The notes under the pieces were generated by a model. That model searched no databases, was not told the DNA's origin, and worked only from the letters and a program-made list of their open reading frames with translations. Below, piece by piece: positions 33,711 through 45,213 of a stretch of DNA of 64,000 nucleotides (the stretch's first letter is position 1; each line of letters begins with the position of its first letter). The DNA is from Leptobrachium leishanense (lineage: Eukaryota; Chordata; Amphibia; Anura; Megophryidae): the NCBI GenBank assembly GCA_009667805.1, contig CM019063.1, positions 59,070,881 to 59,134,880 on the forward strand, written 5' to 3'. The translations under genes and the position numbers were made by a program.

Positions 33711-35559
33711 ATACATTGTACTGAGATAATATAACCAGCAACCAATCTCAGTGCTCACAGCCACTGGATTTAAAGGACTAAAAAAAAAACGCTCCTCTCT
33801 GTATAATGTATCCTCCTGCATTAATTAATACCCCTCTTTGTATAATGTGGATAACATCTTCCTGCATTAATACCCCTCTCTGTATAATGTATAGAACATC
33901 CTCCTGAATGAATTAAAGTCCCTCTCTGTATAGAACATCCTACTGCATTGGCATGTGGAGGGTGCAGAACGTCAGAATGCAATGCTTATCCAGCACAGGA
34001 GAGGGAACTTTTACTTAAACTTTGTATTTCTGTGGGGGAGACATACAGGATTATAAAAGCAGGGGAGAGGGAAAATATTAAAGTAAATCGGTCTGAAAGC
34101 TCAGAGAAGAGATGACTGGTCCAAATTTATTTTTATAAAAAAATAAAGCACTTTAAATCCAGGGAAAACATTCAAATAAATCACACTGAAGGCTCATAAT
34201 GACAGAATAACTTCAAGAGCGGATACTAAATGTGTCAGATGTAAAAAACCCTTTATAACAAGCAGCACTGGGAGAGGAGAGGGACTTTATATACAACGTG
34301 TATTATAGATTAGTGATGTCCGAGTTCGGGTTCGGGTTCGTATTCGAACCCGAACTTTCCAAATGTTCGGATCCGAACCCGAACCCGAACTCGAACTCCA
34401 TACAAGTCAATGGGGCTGAAAATTTGGTTTTTAGAGTGCCCTCCAAGAGGGCATATATGCTAGATAATTGCCATAAAAGGTGTATGGGGGTCCGGGTAGT
34501 GCCCTGGGGGACAGGAAACAAGGACAAAAAGTAAAAAAAAACGTTTTTAAAGGGACAGTGAGTTTTCCATGAAATAAGGGTTAAAAATAAAAACAAAAAA
34601 TTGCTTCAAATATCGTGCCTAGGAGGGCCCCATAACCTGCCCGTGAAGTGGTGGATTTCTAGGATGTACAGAAACACTTAAAAACAATAAAATTACGTTT
34701 CAAATGTCGGTAAATGCTTTTCCTTTAATCTATCCATAAACAACTGCTTGGGGCGGCAGTCTGTATGAAAAGAGGAGACCTTTTCGGACACGTAGAAAAA
34801 GTTTAGTGATTTTTTGGCTAAATTATTGTGAAACTTATGCAGGCTTTGGATGAAAGTAACAATAGGTCATTTAAAATTGGGCCTTTAGCGTCGGCAACAG
34901 TGCCGTCACACCGTAACCCCTCTGAGGATATGAATTTGATACAGGCATCATTGGCAGTGCAGCCAAATATTGTGCTTTTGGTGCCAGGCCAGCAAGACTG
35001 CCAGGCCAGCATGTACTATCATACAGTAACCCCTCTGTAGTATTGTGGAAGAATGCAGGGGTGGACCATGTGGTCCTATATTAAAAAGATATGCATCTGT
35101 TAAAGGCGTCAGTGCACCCAGATATTGTGCTTTTGGTGCAAGGCCAGCAAGTACTATCATACAGTAACCCCTCTGTGGTATTGTGGAAGAATGCAGGGGT
35201 GGACCATGTGGTCCTATATTAAAAAGATATGATTCTAGTCAGTGGTGTATTTAGGTTTTGTGCTGCCCTAGGCCTGACTAAACTCGTGCACCCCCTAATT
35301 TAAATTTGACGCACCCCTTCCTGTCAAGGGCACACCTCTTCCTGGTTAATCCCCACCCTTCCTCTTTAAGCTCCACCTTTTCCTCTTAGAACTCCGCCTT
35401 TTCCTCTCTTTATATTAAAAGTGGATACCAAGTGCCTACTTGTATATTTTGTATACCATTTCAAATGTATCTATTAAGATAAAGAAAATTATGAAATGTT
35501 TAAATTCAAGCATTTTTACAAAGAACAGCCACGCATGTCAAGTATACTGGATCACAGCT

Positions 35560-36110
35560 GCTCTAATTGGTTGAACAATAAAATCCACAGAAACGTGCAC
35601 TGCATATGAGCGTATCACAGAGCTGCACAGCAATAAAACCCACAGAAATGGCACTGTGTATGAGCATATCAGAGCTGCACAGCAATAAAACCCACAGAAA
35701 TGTGCAGTGTGTATGAGCATATCACAGAACTGCACAGCAATAAAACTCACAGTAATGTGCAGTGTGTATGAGCGTATCCCAGAGCTCCAGGGCAATAAAA
35801 CTCACAGTAATATGCAGTGTGTATCACAGAATCCACAGCAATAAAACTCCCAGCAATGCAATGTTTGGTGTGTGTCAGCGTATCAGAATCCACAGCAATG
35901 AAACTCCCAGCAATGCAATGTGCGGTGTGTATGAGTGCATCAGAATTCACAGCAATAAAACTCACAGCAATGCAATGTGTGGTGTGTGTCAGCGTATCAG
36001 AATCCACAGCAATAAAACTCCCAGCAATGCAATGTGCGGTGTGTATGAGTGCATCAGAATCCACTGCAGTAAACCTCCCAGCAAAACGAGTGTATATGAG
36101 CACACAGCAA
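35560..36110 (+). repeat. ~59-60-bp minisatellite, about nine units
   Basis: Units such as CACAGCAATAAAACTCACAG plus TGCAGTGTGTATGAGCATATC. The long open frames on both strands here come from the repetition, not from a gene. Confidence 0.85.
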
Positions 36111-36264
36111 TTATGCTGTGGAGCCATCTTGTCACCAGTGGGGTGCCACTGTCAGAGGGTGCACTGTAGCTTTGATTCCCTTCCCGGTGGGTGTTCAGTC
36201 CAGAATAGAGTCTGTGTTAACGAAAGGGCGGGCAGCTGCGCGCGTGCGTTTCACGTGGTTCAGC

Positions 36265-36772
36265 CAGTCAGAGAAATGGCAGTGAAATGCCCTGATGTTC
36301 GGTGGTTTCAATCAGCAGGTTTATTCAGGCGAACCCCATAGGTTTCAATGTTAAAAATATTCCCGTTTTTATGCAATATCTAATAAATCATTTATTATTT
36401 TAATCTGCAGTAAAAAGTCTTTACTTATTGATTTTTTTTTAGTACCTTTTAGTCATTTTTCAGATTTTTTTGGGCAAAATTCCCCCCCTTTTTTTTAATA
36501 GCGGTTTTTCTTTTTTCTGTAACAGAACTTTTTATTATCAATCATAGGATCTTATATGTAAATTCCAGACATTTTCGTTCAGTAGTTCTTTTGAAAACAG
36601 CAGGCCACGGGTTTGCGGTGGCAGCATTCAGCGGCCGACTCCATGCACTTTGGGGACCCTGCGGTGAATGGTGAATTCACTGCAGGGTGGGGAAATTTTA
36701 TTCTCCTAAGTGCAGGGAACTACAGAACACCAAAAAGTTGGCGTCATTTCGGTGCTCTGTGAGTAACCCATT
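36265..36772. mobile_element. GGGTTATTC-family fragment, copy D
   Basis: GTTCGGTGGTTTCAATCAGC, CCCATAGGTTTCAATG, CTGCAGTAAAAAGTC, and the right end GGTGCTCTGTGAGTAACCC. The left end is missing. Confidence 0.65.
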
Positions 36773-38529
36773 TAGTGGTGAGGTTTTTTGCTGCCCCCTG
36801 GAAAGTGAAATTGAAAGTGTAAATTAGTGAAATCTCAATGTATCCTTCCTGGTAAAATACTTTGCAAAAGTAAAAAAAAAAAAAAAAAAAATTTTTTTTT
36901 AGGGGTGGGGCCACCCACTGCGGGCTGCCGCCCCCTGGAAAGTGCCGCCCTAGGCCTGGGCCTAGTCGGCCTAGGCCAAAATACACCAGTGATTCTAGTC
37001 AAGGCATCAGTGCACCCAGATATTCTGCCTTTGGTGCAAGACTGCCTGCCAGGCCAGCAAGGATCATCATACAGTAACCCCTCTGTAGTATTGTGGAAAA
37101 ATGCAGGGGTGGACCATGTGGTCCTATATTGAAAAGATATAAATCTGGTCAAGGCGTCAGTGCACCCAGATATTCTGCCTTTGGTGCAAGACTGCCAGGC
37201 CAGCAAGTATCATCATACAGTAACCCCTCTGTGGTATTGTGGAAGAATGCAGGGGTGGACCATGTGGTCCTATATTGAAAAGATATGAATCTGGTCAAGG
37301 CGTTAGTGCACCCAGAAATTGTGCCTTTGGTGCCAGACTGCCAGGCCAGCAAGTATCATCATACAGTAACCCCTCTGTGGTATTGTGGAAGAATGCAGGG
37401 GTGGACCATGTGGTTCTATATTGAAAAGAAATGCATCTGTTAAAGGCATCAGTGCACCCCCAGATATTGTGCTTTTGGTGCCAGGCCAGCAAGTACTATC
37501 ATACAGTAACACCTCTGTAGTATTGTGGAAGAATGCAGGGTTGGACCCTGCGGTTCAAAAAATTTATTGCAGCCAAATATTGTGCCTTTCATGGCAGCAA
37601 GTGCATTCACACTGTAACCCTTTTGTGGTATTGTGGAAGAGTTCAGTGCTGGAGGTTTTGTGAATGCAGAAGACATCCCCGTTCTATTCCATTACGTCAG
37701 CATCAGGGGATTGAAAGCTGCTGATCCAGAACTGATTCATTTTTATAAATGTCAGCCGGTCTACAGAGTCGGTGGATAGGCGCACTCTTTTGTCTGTGAC
37801 AAAACCTCCAGCGGCACTGAACGTCCTTTCAGAAAGCACGCTGGATGAAGGGCAACCTAGTAGCTGCATAGCATATTGGCTAAGTTCTGGCCAGTGATCC
37901 AATCTCAACACCCAGTATGCCAGTGGATCATCTGCTGGAAAGGTATCCAGGTCTGCCCTTGCCCCTAGGTAGTCCTGCACCATATGGTGAAGACGCTGGC
38001 AAAGGGTGTCTACATTTGATGTCCCTGGGCGTCGTGGACTAAAATTTTTAAAAATGCATCAGTCAAGTGGCCCTGGCCTTCACCACTATTCCTCTGATCA
38101 TCCGCAGCCTCAGAAGCATGTGTGTCATCACTTGGTAACCTACCAGTGCCTGGAAAGATGTTACACAAGTGTCGCTTTAGAGCGTCCAAGTTTTTTTATC
38201 CTGTGCTCCCTCTGTGCGGGCAGGATGAGCTCTGCAACTTTACCCTTGTATCATCGATCAAGAAGGGTTGCCAACCAGTAATGATCTCTCTCCTTGATAG
38301 CACGAATCCTGGGGTCCTTTAGCAGGCTTTGCATTATTAGGGAGCCCATGCAGTGTAGGTTGGAGGTGGCATTAGCTTCCGAGTCTTCCTGGTCAATGAG
38401 GATGACCCCATCGTGCACTTCCTCCTCCCAGCCACGCACTAGCCCTTGTGTTTCTGGGCACACAAAACCCGCCCCTGAGGAATCCCCACCTTCAATGCCC
38501 CCACTCCTTAAATATTCAGCCTCCTCCTC

Positions 38530-39245
38530 TGTTAGGACCCGAGGGTTGCGTCCTCCTCGCGGTCCCTCCTGGTGTCCTATGCGCGCGGGCCGCCGCCGCT
38601 TCCGGGTATGAGGCTTCCCAGCGGCGTGACGTCATCACGCCTCCACCGTGGTGCCTCCTGTGTCACGTGATCCTGTTGGCCAATCGGGAGGCAGGGCGCC
38701 TGATTTAAACCTGCTTTTTGCTTTTGTCTGCGCCCTTTCGTGGTTTTAGCTTGCTAGACCCTTTGGTGCTGTATTCTAGATTCTGATTTGACTTACTGTG
38801 CATGACCTGGCTTTTGGCAACCGACTCTGAGTATCTCTATATCCCTTTGACCCGGCTTTTGTGTTTTGACGCTGCATTTGGTTTCTCCCTGTGTACTGTA
38901 CTGTATTACTACTCGCTATCACTTAACCCAGCCACCACAAGGACTGGTATGTGATTAGATTTCGAGGTTTTTCCTGTTACCTGTGTATCCTCCTAACGTA
39001 CCTTCGACTTGCGTGTACTAGCTTGACGTACACTCTCTGGCACTCCGTATTGTCTTGTTTCTAGACCAGCCACCCTTAGGACTGGTCTCTGTCCTCTTTG
39101 CCTACGTCCCTGCCTTATAGGTTCACTTCTAGCTACTGCGTAACCCAGCCAACTACAAGGACTGGTATCGCATTTAGGGTTCCACCCTCCTGTTTCGCCC
39201 TAGGGCTGACTATAGCTACCTACGGGTACGTGTGTCCGCCTGACA
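38530..39245. mobile_element. Solo LTR inside the hAT transposase
   Basis: TGTTAGGACCCGAGG... to ...GTCCGCCTGACA, 716 bp, with TG/CA ends and 5-bp duplication TCCTC (38525-38529, 39246-39250). Coding sequence of the transposase continues on both sides. Inside, AACCCAGCCA...AAGGACTGGT words repeat three times (38935, 39064, 39143). Retroelement family not identified. Confidence 0.8.
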
Positions 39246-39914
39246 TCCTCCTCCTCATCCTCCTCCTGTCTGATCTGAGTAGGACCCGCTGGAATGCTGT
39301 TTGCGGAAAGACTGGGGCCTTGAGAGCTAGGGAAGGCCTCCTCTTCCTCCCGCTGCTCTGCCTCTAGAGCCACATCTATAATTCCCTGCAGAGTGTGCTC
39401 CAGCAGGAACACTAAAGGAATTGTGTCACTGATGCATGCACTGTCCCTGCTCACCATCCTCATTGCCTCCTCAAATGGTGACAGTACAGTGCATGCATCC
39501 TTGATCATCAGCCACTGCGGGAGGGGGGAACCAAGTTGACCTGAACCTGTCCTTGTGCCATACTCACACAGGTACTTGTTGATGGCCCTCTGCTGCTTGT
39601 GCAGACGCTGCAGCATTGCTAATGTCGAGTTCCACCTGGTGGGCATGTCACAGATCAGAGAGTTTGTGGGAAGGTGGAATTCTCTATGAATTTCTGCCAG
39701 GCGAACGCTTGCTGGGAATGATCGTCTGAAGTGGCTGCAGACTTTTCTGGCCTGGATGAGAAGCTCTAGCAGCCTTGGGTACTTGGTTAGGAAATGCTGT
39801 ACCACTAGCTGAAGCTGGCGTGGTGTTAACCATCTCTGCACCTGGCCCTGCAGAGCTGACAGAATTTCTGGCCCGGTGTGGCTCCTGTCCCCTAAACAAA
39901 CCAGCTCAAGCACA

Positions 39915-40085
39915 GTATGGGGGGAGGGGAGGGGGAGGGGGGAGGGGAGGGGGAGGGGAGGGGGAGGGGAGGGGAGGGGAGGGGGAGGGGGAGGGGAGGG
40001 GGAGGGGGAGAAGGAGGAGGGGGAGGAGGAGGAGGGGGAGGAGGAGGAGGGGAGGAGGAGGAGAAGGAGGAGGAGGAGGAGGAAC
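39915..40085 (+). repeat. 170-bp pure purine (GGGGA/GGA)n tract
   Basis: Runs of GGGGAGGGG on the plus strand turn into GGAGGAGGA. On the coding (minus) strand it gives poly-Leu then Ser/Pro. It could form G-quadruplexes or triplex DNA. Confidence 0.95.
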
Positions 40086-41599
40086 GTCACATGCACCTTG
40101 TTGCTGACTGCCCTTCCCAATGACTGGATAACATTGTCTTCCACGTGCTGGTATAGTGCTGGAATGGCCTTGCGTGAAAAGTAATGGTGTTTTGGAACCT
40201 GCCACTGTGGTACAGCACATTCAGCAAATTCATGGAAGGGAGCAGAGTCCACCAGCTGGAAAGGCAGCAGCTGCAATGCGAGTAATTTTGCTAAGCTGGC
40301 ATTTAGATGCTGTGCTTGGGGATGGTTGGGACTATATTTTTTCTTTCCGCTGCAGCAGCTGCGGCAACGTAATATGACTGCGTAAATCTTCAGCTGCTGG
40401 GATGATGTCACATTGTGAGGAAGGACCTGGTACATCCATTACTGTAGCATCATCCCTGTCAGTGGAGGTTGTAGGCAATGACATGGCAGGACATACAGTG
40501 GGGGTAGAGACAGATGAGGAGGAGAAGGAGGACCTACGCAAAGTTTTGCACCAACGGGATGTGTGGCAGGAGGTAATATGTCGCCTCATGCATGTGGTAC
40601 CCAAGTGTCCGGTGTCTATCCCACGCTTCAGCCTCATCTGACATAGATTACAAATAGCAACGGTGGAGTTTGCTGCACATTTCTTAAAGAACTCCCAGCA
40701 GACAGCAGAGTTCCTGCGTGTGTGCTGTGAGACAACAGCGCTCTGCACCGGAGCAGCTCTGACATCTGATGCCTCGGACTGGCTACTGCTACGGTTGGTC
40801 ATAGAGGATGTTGTGCCTCGTGTTTGCTGTGCCTCCTCCTCCCCCTCTTTCTCACTTGATTCCTCAGTTCGATCAGGCACCCAGGTGGTGTCAGTGACCT
40901 CATCATCATTGTCATCATCATCCCCTATCTCCTCGTCACAGGAGCCAACTTGGCTGTATGCTGCAGCTGCTGGGGCAACATGAGTGCCAGTTATTTGTGT
41001 GTCATCACTGGCACCCCCTTCCTCTAGGTTGATTATACTCCCTTCCTCAACCTCAGAGATTGAATCAGAGCACTGTACTTGCTGCACATCCTCAAGCAGC
41101 ATGCCACTGTCATTGTAGTCAAACAATTCAGCTGACTCCTCCGTGTGTGATAGTGAGGCTACGGCAGGAGTAGCTGTGGACATGGAGGCTGCATTAGATG
41201 CTTTGGCAGCTGAGGTGGACTGTAAAGCACTAGAAGCCTGGCTGGCAGAGGAATCGGAGGATGAGGATGGCATGGTTAGCCAATCCACCAAATCCTCTGT
41301 ATGTTGCTGCTGCTTAAGACGGCCAGCACCAGTTATAAAGGACAAGCGTGCCCCTGCAGAGGATGCACCACGTCCACCACCACCAGAGGCACAGCCTCCC
41401 GACACAGGGGCTGCTTGCCCTCTTATCTGTGTCTGGGAGCGTCTGCCTGTCCGTTTTGTTCTTTCAGACATGGTGAGTGATATATAGATTAAATATATAC
41501 AGAACTCTGATTCAACTCTGGTATAAAGATTAAAGATTTAAAGAACTCTGGTATAACTCAGTGAGACACCCTGATAGCTGGCAGCCAGTGACAAGACAC

Positions 41600-42965
41600 A
41601 GATTACAAGTCTCAGACACCTCCTATAAATCAGTGAGACCCCTTGATGGGGGCAGTGAGAAGCCACAGATTATAAATCTCAGAAACCTCTTATAAATCAG
41701 TGAGACCCCTTGATGGGTGGCAGTGAAACCTCCTATAAATCAGTGAGACCCCTTGATGGGTGGCAGTGAGAAGCCACAGATTACAAGTCTCAGAAACCTC
41801 TTATAAATCAGTGAGACCCATTGATGCGTGGCAGTGAAACCGCTTATAAATCAGTGAGACCCCTTGATGGGTGGCAGTGAAACCTCCTATAAATCAGTGA
41901 GACCCCTTGATGGGTGGCAGTGAAACCGCTTATAAATCAGTGAGACCCCTTGATGGGTGGCAGTGAAACCTCCTATAAATCAGTGAGACCCCTTGATGGG
42001 TGGCAGTGAGAAGCCACAGATTACAAGTCTCAGAAACCTCTTATAAATCAGTGAGACCCATTGATGGGTGGCAGTGAAACCTCCTATAAATCAGTGAGAC
42101 CCCTTGATGGGTGACAGTGAAAAGCCACAGATTACAAATCTCAGAAACCTCTTATAAATCAGTGAGACCCCTTGATGGGTGGCAGTGAAAAACCACAGAT
42201 TACAAATCTCAGAAACCTCTTATAAATCAGTGAGACCCGTGATGGGTGGCAGTGAAACCTCCTATAAATCAGTGAGTCCCCCTGATGGGTGGCAGTGAGA
42301 AGCCACAGATTACAAATCTCAGAAACCTCTTATAAATCAGTGAGACCCCGTGATGGGTGGCAGTGAAACCTCCTATAAATCAGTGAGTCCCCCTGATGGG
42401 TGGCAGTGAGAAGCCACAGATTACAAATCTCAGAAACATCTTATAAATCAGTGAGACCCCTTGATGGGTGGCAGTGAAACCTCCTATAAATCAGTGAGAC
42501 CCCTTGATGGGTGACAGTGAAACCTCCTATAAATCAGTGAGACCCCTTGATGGGTGGCAGTGAGAAGCCACAGATTACAAGTCTCAGAAACCTCCTATAA
42601 ATCAGTGAGACCCCTTGATGGGTGGCAGTGAAAAGCCACAGATTACAAATCTCAGAAACCTCTTATAAATCAGTGCGACCCCTTGATGGGTGGCAGTGAA
42701 AAGCCACAGATTACAAATCTCAGAAACCTCTTATAAATCAGTGAGACCCCTTGATGGGTGGCAGTGAAACCGCTTATAAATCAGTGAGACCCCCTGATGG
42801 GTGGCAGTGAAACCTCCTATAAATCAGTGAGACCCCTTGATGGGTGGCAGTGAAACCTCCTATAAATCAGTGAGTCCCCTTGATGGGTGGCAGTGAGAAG
42901 CCACAGATTACAAGTCTCAGAAACCTCCTATAAATCAGTGAGACCCCCTGATGGGTGGCAGCCAG
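41600..42965 (+). repeat. Minisatellite upstream of hAT transposase, 43-bp base unit
   Basis: TATAAATCAGTGAGACCCCT plus TGATGGGTGGCAGTGAAACC is repeated over about 1.36 kb. Many units carry an extra GAAGCCACAGATTACAAGTC block, giving 43-bp and ~68-75-bp forms. It lies between the hAT end and the transposase start, where the promoter must be. Confidence 0.95.
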
Positions 42966-43465
42966 TGAGAACACACGGATTATAACAATTCCCAAATATT
43001 TTGTAGAAATTAGTGACCCCCAAAATACTTGCTGGCAGTGACAAGAGACAGATCACCTCAATTCCCAGATATTTTGTAAAAATTAGTGACCCCCCAAAAT
43101 ACTGCGTGGCACTGGCTGTTTGACAAGACACAGATCACCTCAATTCCCAAATGTTTTGTAGAAATTTGTGACCCCCAAAATACCTGCTGGCAGTGACAAG
43201 AGACAGATCACCTCAATTGCCAGATATTTTGTAAAAATTAGTGACCCCCCAAAATACTGCGTGGTACTGCCTGTGTGACAAGAGACAGATCACCTCAATT
43301 CACAAATGTTTTAAAGAAATTTGTAACCCCCAAAATACTTGCTGGCACAGTGACAAGACACAGAAGATCACCTCAATTCACAAATGTTTTAAAGAAATTT
43401 GTAACCCCCAAAATACTTGCTGGCACAGTGACAAGACACACATCACCTAAATTTCTAGATATTTG
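42966..43465 (+). repeat. Second tandem array, ~60-85-bp units
   Basis: Units combine CCCAAATATTTTGTAGAAAT, GTGACCCCCAAAATACTTGC and GACAAGAGACAGATCACCTC; about six copies follow the first array directly. Confidence 0.9.
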
Positions 43466-43713
43466 GTAGAAACGAGACCACCCCAGGCCCCCCCAGTAGC
43501 ATGGCAGACCGGCAGTAAGAACACAGAACAACAATCTCCTATGAAATCTCCTCTCAAATGCGTGCTGAAGCTATGCGTGGAAACCTTATATAGTGTGCTG
43601 CGGGACTTAGCTCTGTTAGCCCATGATTGGGCAAAATTCGATCTAACCGAACAGGCTAAGTTTGGCCCGAACTCCGAACCGTCCGAACCGAACAGCTCAT
43701 CCCTATTATAGAT

Positions 43714-44524
43714 GAGGAAAGGGGGATAGTGCTCCTGGATAATATAAAATGTATCAGACCTAAGCCCCTATTATGCAGAGCGGGAGGGGAGATAACACAC
43801 ATTTTATAAAGTCCCTCTCTTCTCCCAGCGCTGCTTGTTATAAAGGGTTTTTACTATCCAGCCCTCCTCTGTCATGAGCTTTCAGTGTGATTTATTTGAA
43901 TGTTTCCTTCTCCAGCTGCTTTTATCATCTTGTCTGTCTCATAGACATGCAAGGGTTAAGTAAAGGTTTCCTCTCCTGTGCTGGCTGTGCTGCGAGTGAG
44001 TATTCTGGAGCTCTATCACTGTCAGATTTTCGGGTAGGGGTCAGGAAGGATTACGCATACAAACCTTTTCTGTAGCTTTGCGATGTTGCGCTCTTCATTG
44101 CTGGTCTCCTTCACTCAATGCAATTTCACAAAAAGGACTAAAACTAAAATGTAGCGCATTTTATTTTAGTTTCTTTCATTTTTAGTACTGAGCAGTTTCG
44201 TATCTCTTGAGTCATAAGAAAACTAAATTATCCCAAAATTCGTTACTAAATCGTTTTAGTACTAAAACGAATGCACCTGTCTACTGTGAGGCGCAAAACC
44301 TTTTCACCCCAGTGTATTGTCAGCTATGGAATATTGATGGTACATGTTAAACTTATCCTAGGATAACTGTTACATATTGAGATACTACAATAACAGCGAC
44401 TTTGAAATAGAGCCCTAGGCCTTTAACCCAAGTCCTCACCATACGATAGCGCACCATGTGGGGTAATGGCAAGCTGTCACAGCTGCACAGAATCAGGGAA
44501 TCCCAATCTAGGTAGCAACACTAC
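43714..44524. other. Right part of the split foldback element; no gene
   Basis: 43714-44285 is the right half of the older foldback element described at 33330. 44290-44520 has no recognised feature. Confidence 0.5.
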
Positions 44525-45213
44525 AGGGGTTATTCAGAGAGCACCGAAATGTCGCCGACTTTCGGTGCTCTCTCATTCCTCGCGCTTTCCTGCACTTCGG
44601 GGAATCAAAGGTCCCCACCCTGCAGTGTAATCGGCATTCCTGCAGGGTCCCCAGAGTGCAGGGAAAACCCGCTGCAAACCCGACTAACACCCGCCGAACA
44701 CTCACCAAAACCCGCAAAAAACACCTCGAACAAGCCAGAGAAAGCAAATGAGCAGCCGATCACAGTGCAGACCAGCTGCCAGAAAAAGATGACAAGCTGA
44801 AGTACGGGGTACAAAACAAAACAAAACCGTTCGCTTGAAAGTGTCAAAATGGAAACGCTGTTTGCATAAAAACTACAGAACGAAAATATCTGGAATTTAC
44901 ATATAAGATCCAATGAATGATAGTAAAAAGGGCTGTTACAAAAAAATGAAACAACTATTTAACCACCTGAGGCATGCTGAGGCATTTCACCGCTGTGTGC
45001 TGAGCTCATTTTTACCGCTTTCGCTCATCATGTTTAAACGCGATTTGAAGCCACATTTTATTAAATGACCCAGACATATTATATATCATTCTTTCCAGCA
45101 GACTCGGCAGATTCATTATATATCATTTATATATGTATACGTCATGCCCTGCCTGTATATTATAACAAAAAATGCAATAAAATTTGAATTTTTAATCATC
45201 TACAGCTTGTAAA

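Larger units (their letters stand above)
35240..36991. mobile_element. Second hAT-type element nested in the 9.4-kb hAT
   Basis: CAGTGGTGTATTTAGG at the left and AATACACCAGTG at the right are inverted ends, with an 8-bp duplication ATTCTAGT (35232-35239, 36992-36999). The ends continue into GCCCTAGGCC-type sequence. No transposase. It contains a ~60-bp minisatellite (35560-36110) and a GGGTTATTC-family fragment (36265-36772). Confidence 0.88.
34910..37660. repeat. ~146-bp tandem array in the hAT 3' region, split
   Basis: TACAGTAACCCCTCTG recurs at about 35022, 35161, 37071, 37217, 37363 and 37506, with TGCAGGGGTGGACCATGTGG following each. Period about 146 bp. The 35240-36991 insertion splits the array. 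The sister copy at 28716 keeps only one or two units. Confidence 0.85.
37684..41471 (-). pseudogene. hAT transposase with BED zinc finger, disrupted
   Basis: ATG 41471 opens 379 codons: a low-complexity, acidic, serine-rich N-terminus, then a BED zinc finger (C274, C277, H298, H303; motif CNLCQ...MRRHITSCH). A second frame (39200-40435) continues with LAKLLALQLLPFQLVDS and FHEFAE, a proline/leucine-rich stretch made by the simple repeat at 39915-40085, then DMPTRWNSTLAML. The part where the first catalytic acidic region would be expected appears replaced by that repeat. A solo LTR interrupts at 38530-39245. Downstream frames give DHYWLATLLDR (38251) and the hATC dimerisation domain (37684-37983: YWVLRLDHWPEL, SVLSERTFSAAG). 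The family is that of ZBED genes. This copy cannot make a full enzyme. Confidence 0.88.
34311..43705 (-). mobile_element. Autonomous-type hAT element, 9.4 kb
   Basis: TAGTGATGTCCGAGTTCGGG at the left, ...CAGCTCATCCCTA at the right, and a perfect 8-bp duplication TTATAGAT (34303-34310, 43706-43713). It carries a BED-finger hAT transposase on the minus strand (37684-41471), so it is the coding relative of the short copies at 7639, 28716, 32531, 45214 and 59705. Later events inside it: hAT insertion 35240-36991, solo LTR 38530-39245, expanded G-rich tract 39915-40085, and three tandem arrays. Confidence 0.92.
33330..44285. mobile_element. Older foldback element split by the 9.4-kb hAT
   Basis: The flanks of the 34311 element are inverted copies of each other: 34165-34300 (CATTCAAATAAATCACACTG...AACAAGCAGC) against 43790-43920, and the TTAGTACTAAAACG-type ends near 33345-33425 against 44150-44280. 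So the hAT landed inside an element with long inverted ends, about 1.5 kb before insertion. Class is unknown; outer boundaries are approximate. Confidence 0.6.

Noticed and set aside
35538..36341. Open frames of 85-174 codons on both strands
   Set aside because: They arise from the ~60-bp minisatellite, whose period is close to a multiple of three; no domain is present.
39684..40220. Several overlapping open frames rich in Gly/Arg/Glu or Pro/Leu
   Set aside because: They are the six-frame products of the purine simple repeat at 39915-40085, not genes.
41600..43465. CRISPR-like array
   Set aside because: Units are head-to-tail with no unique spacers and lie inside a eukaryotic transposon; this is a minisatellite.
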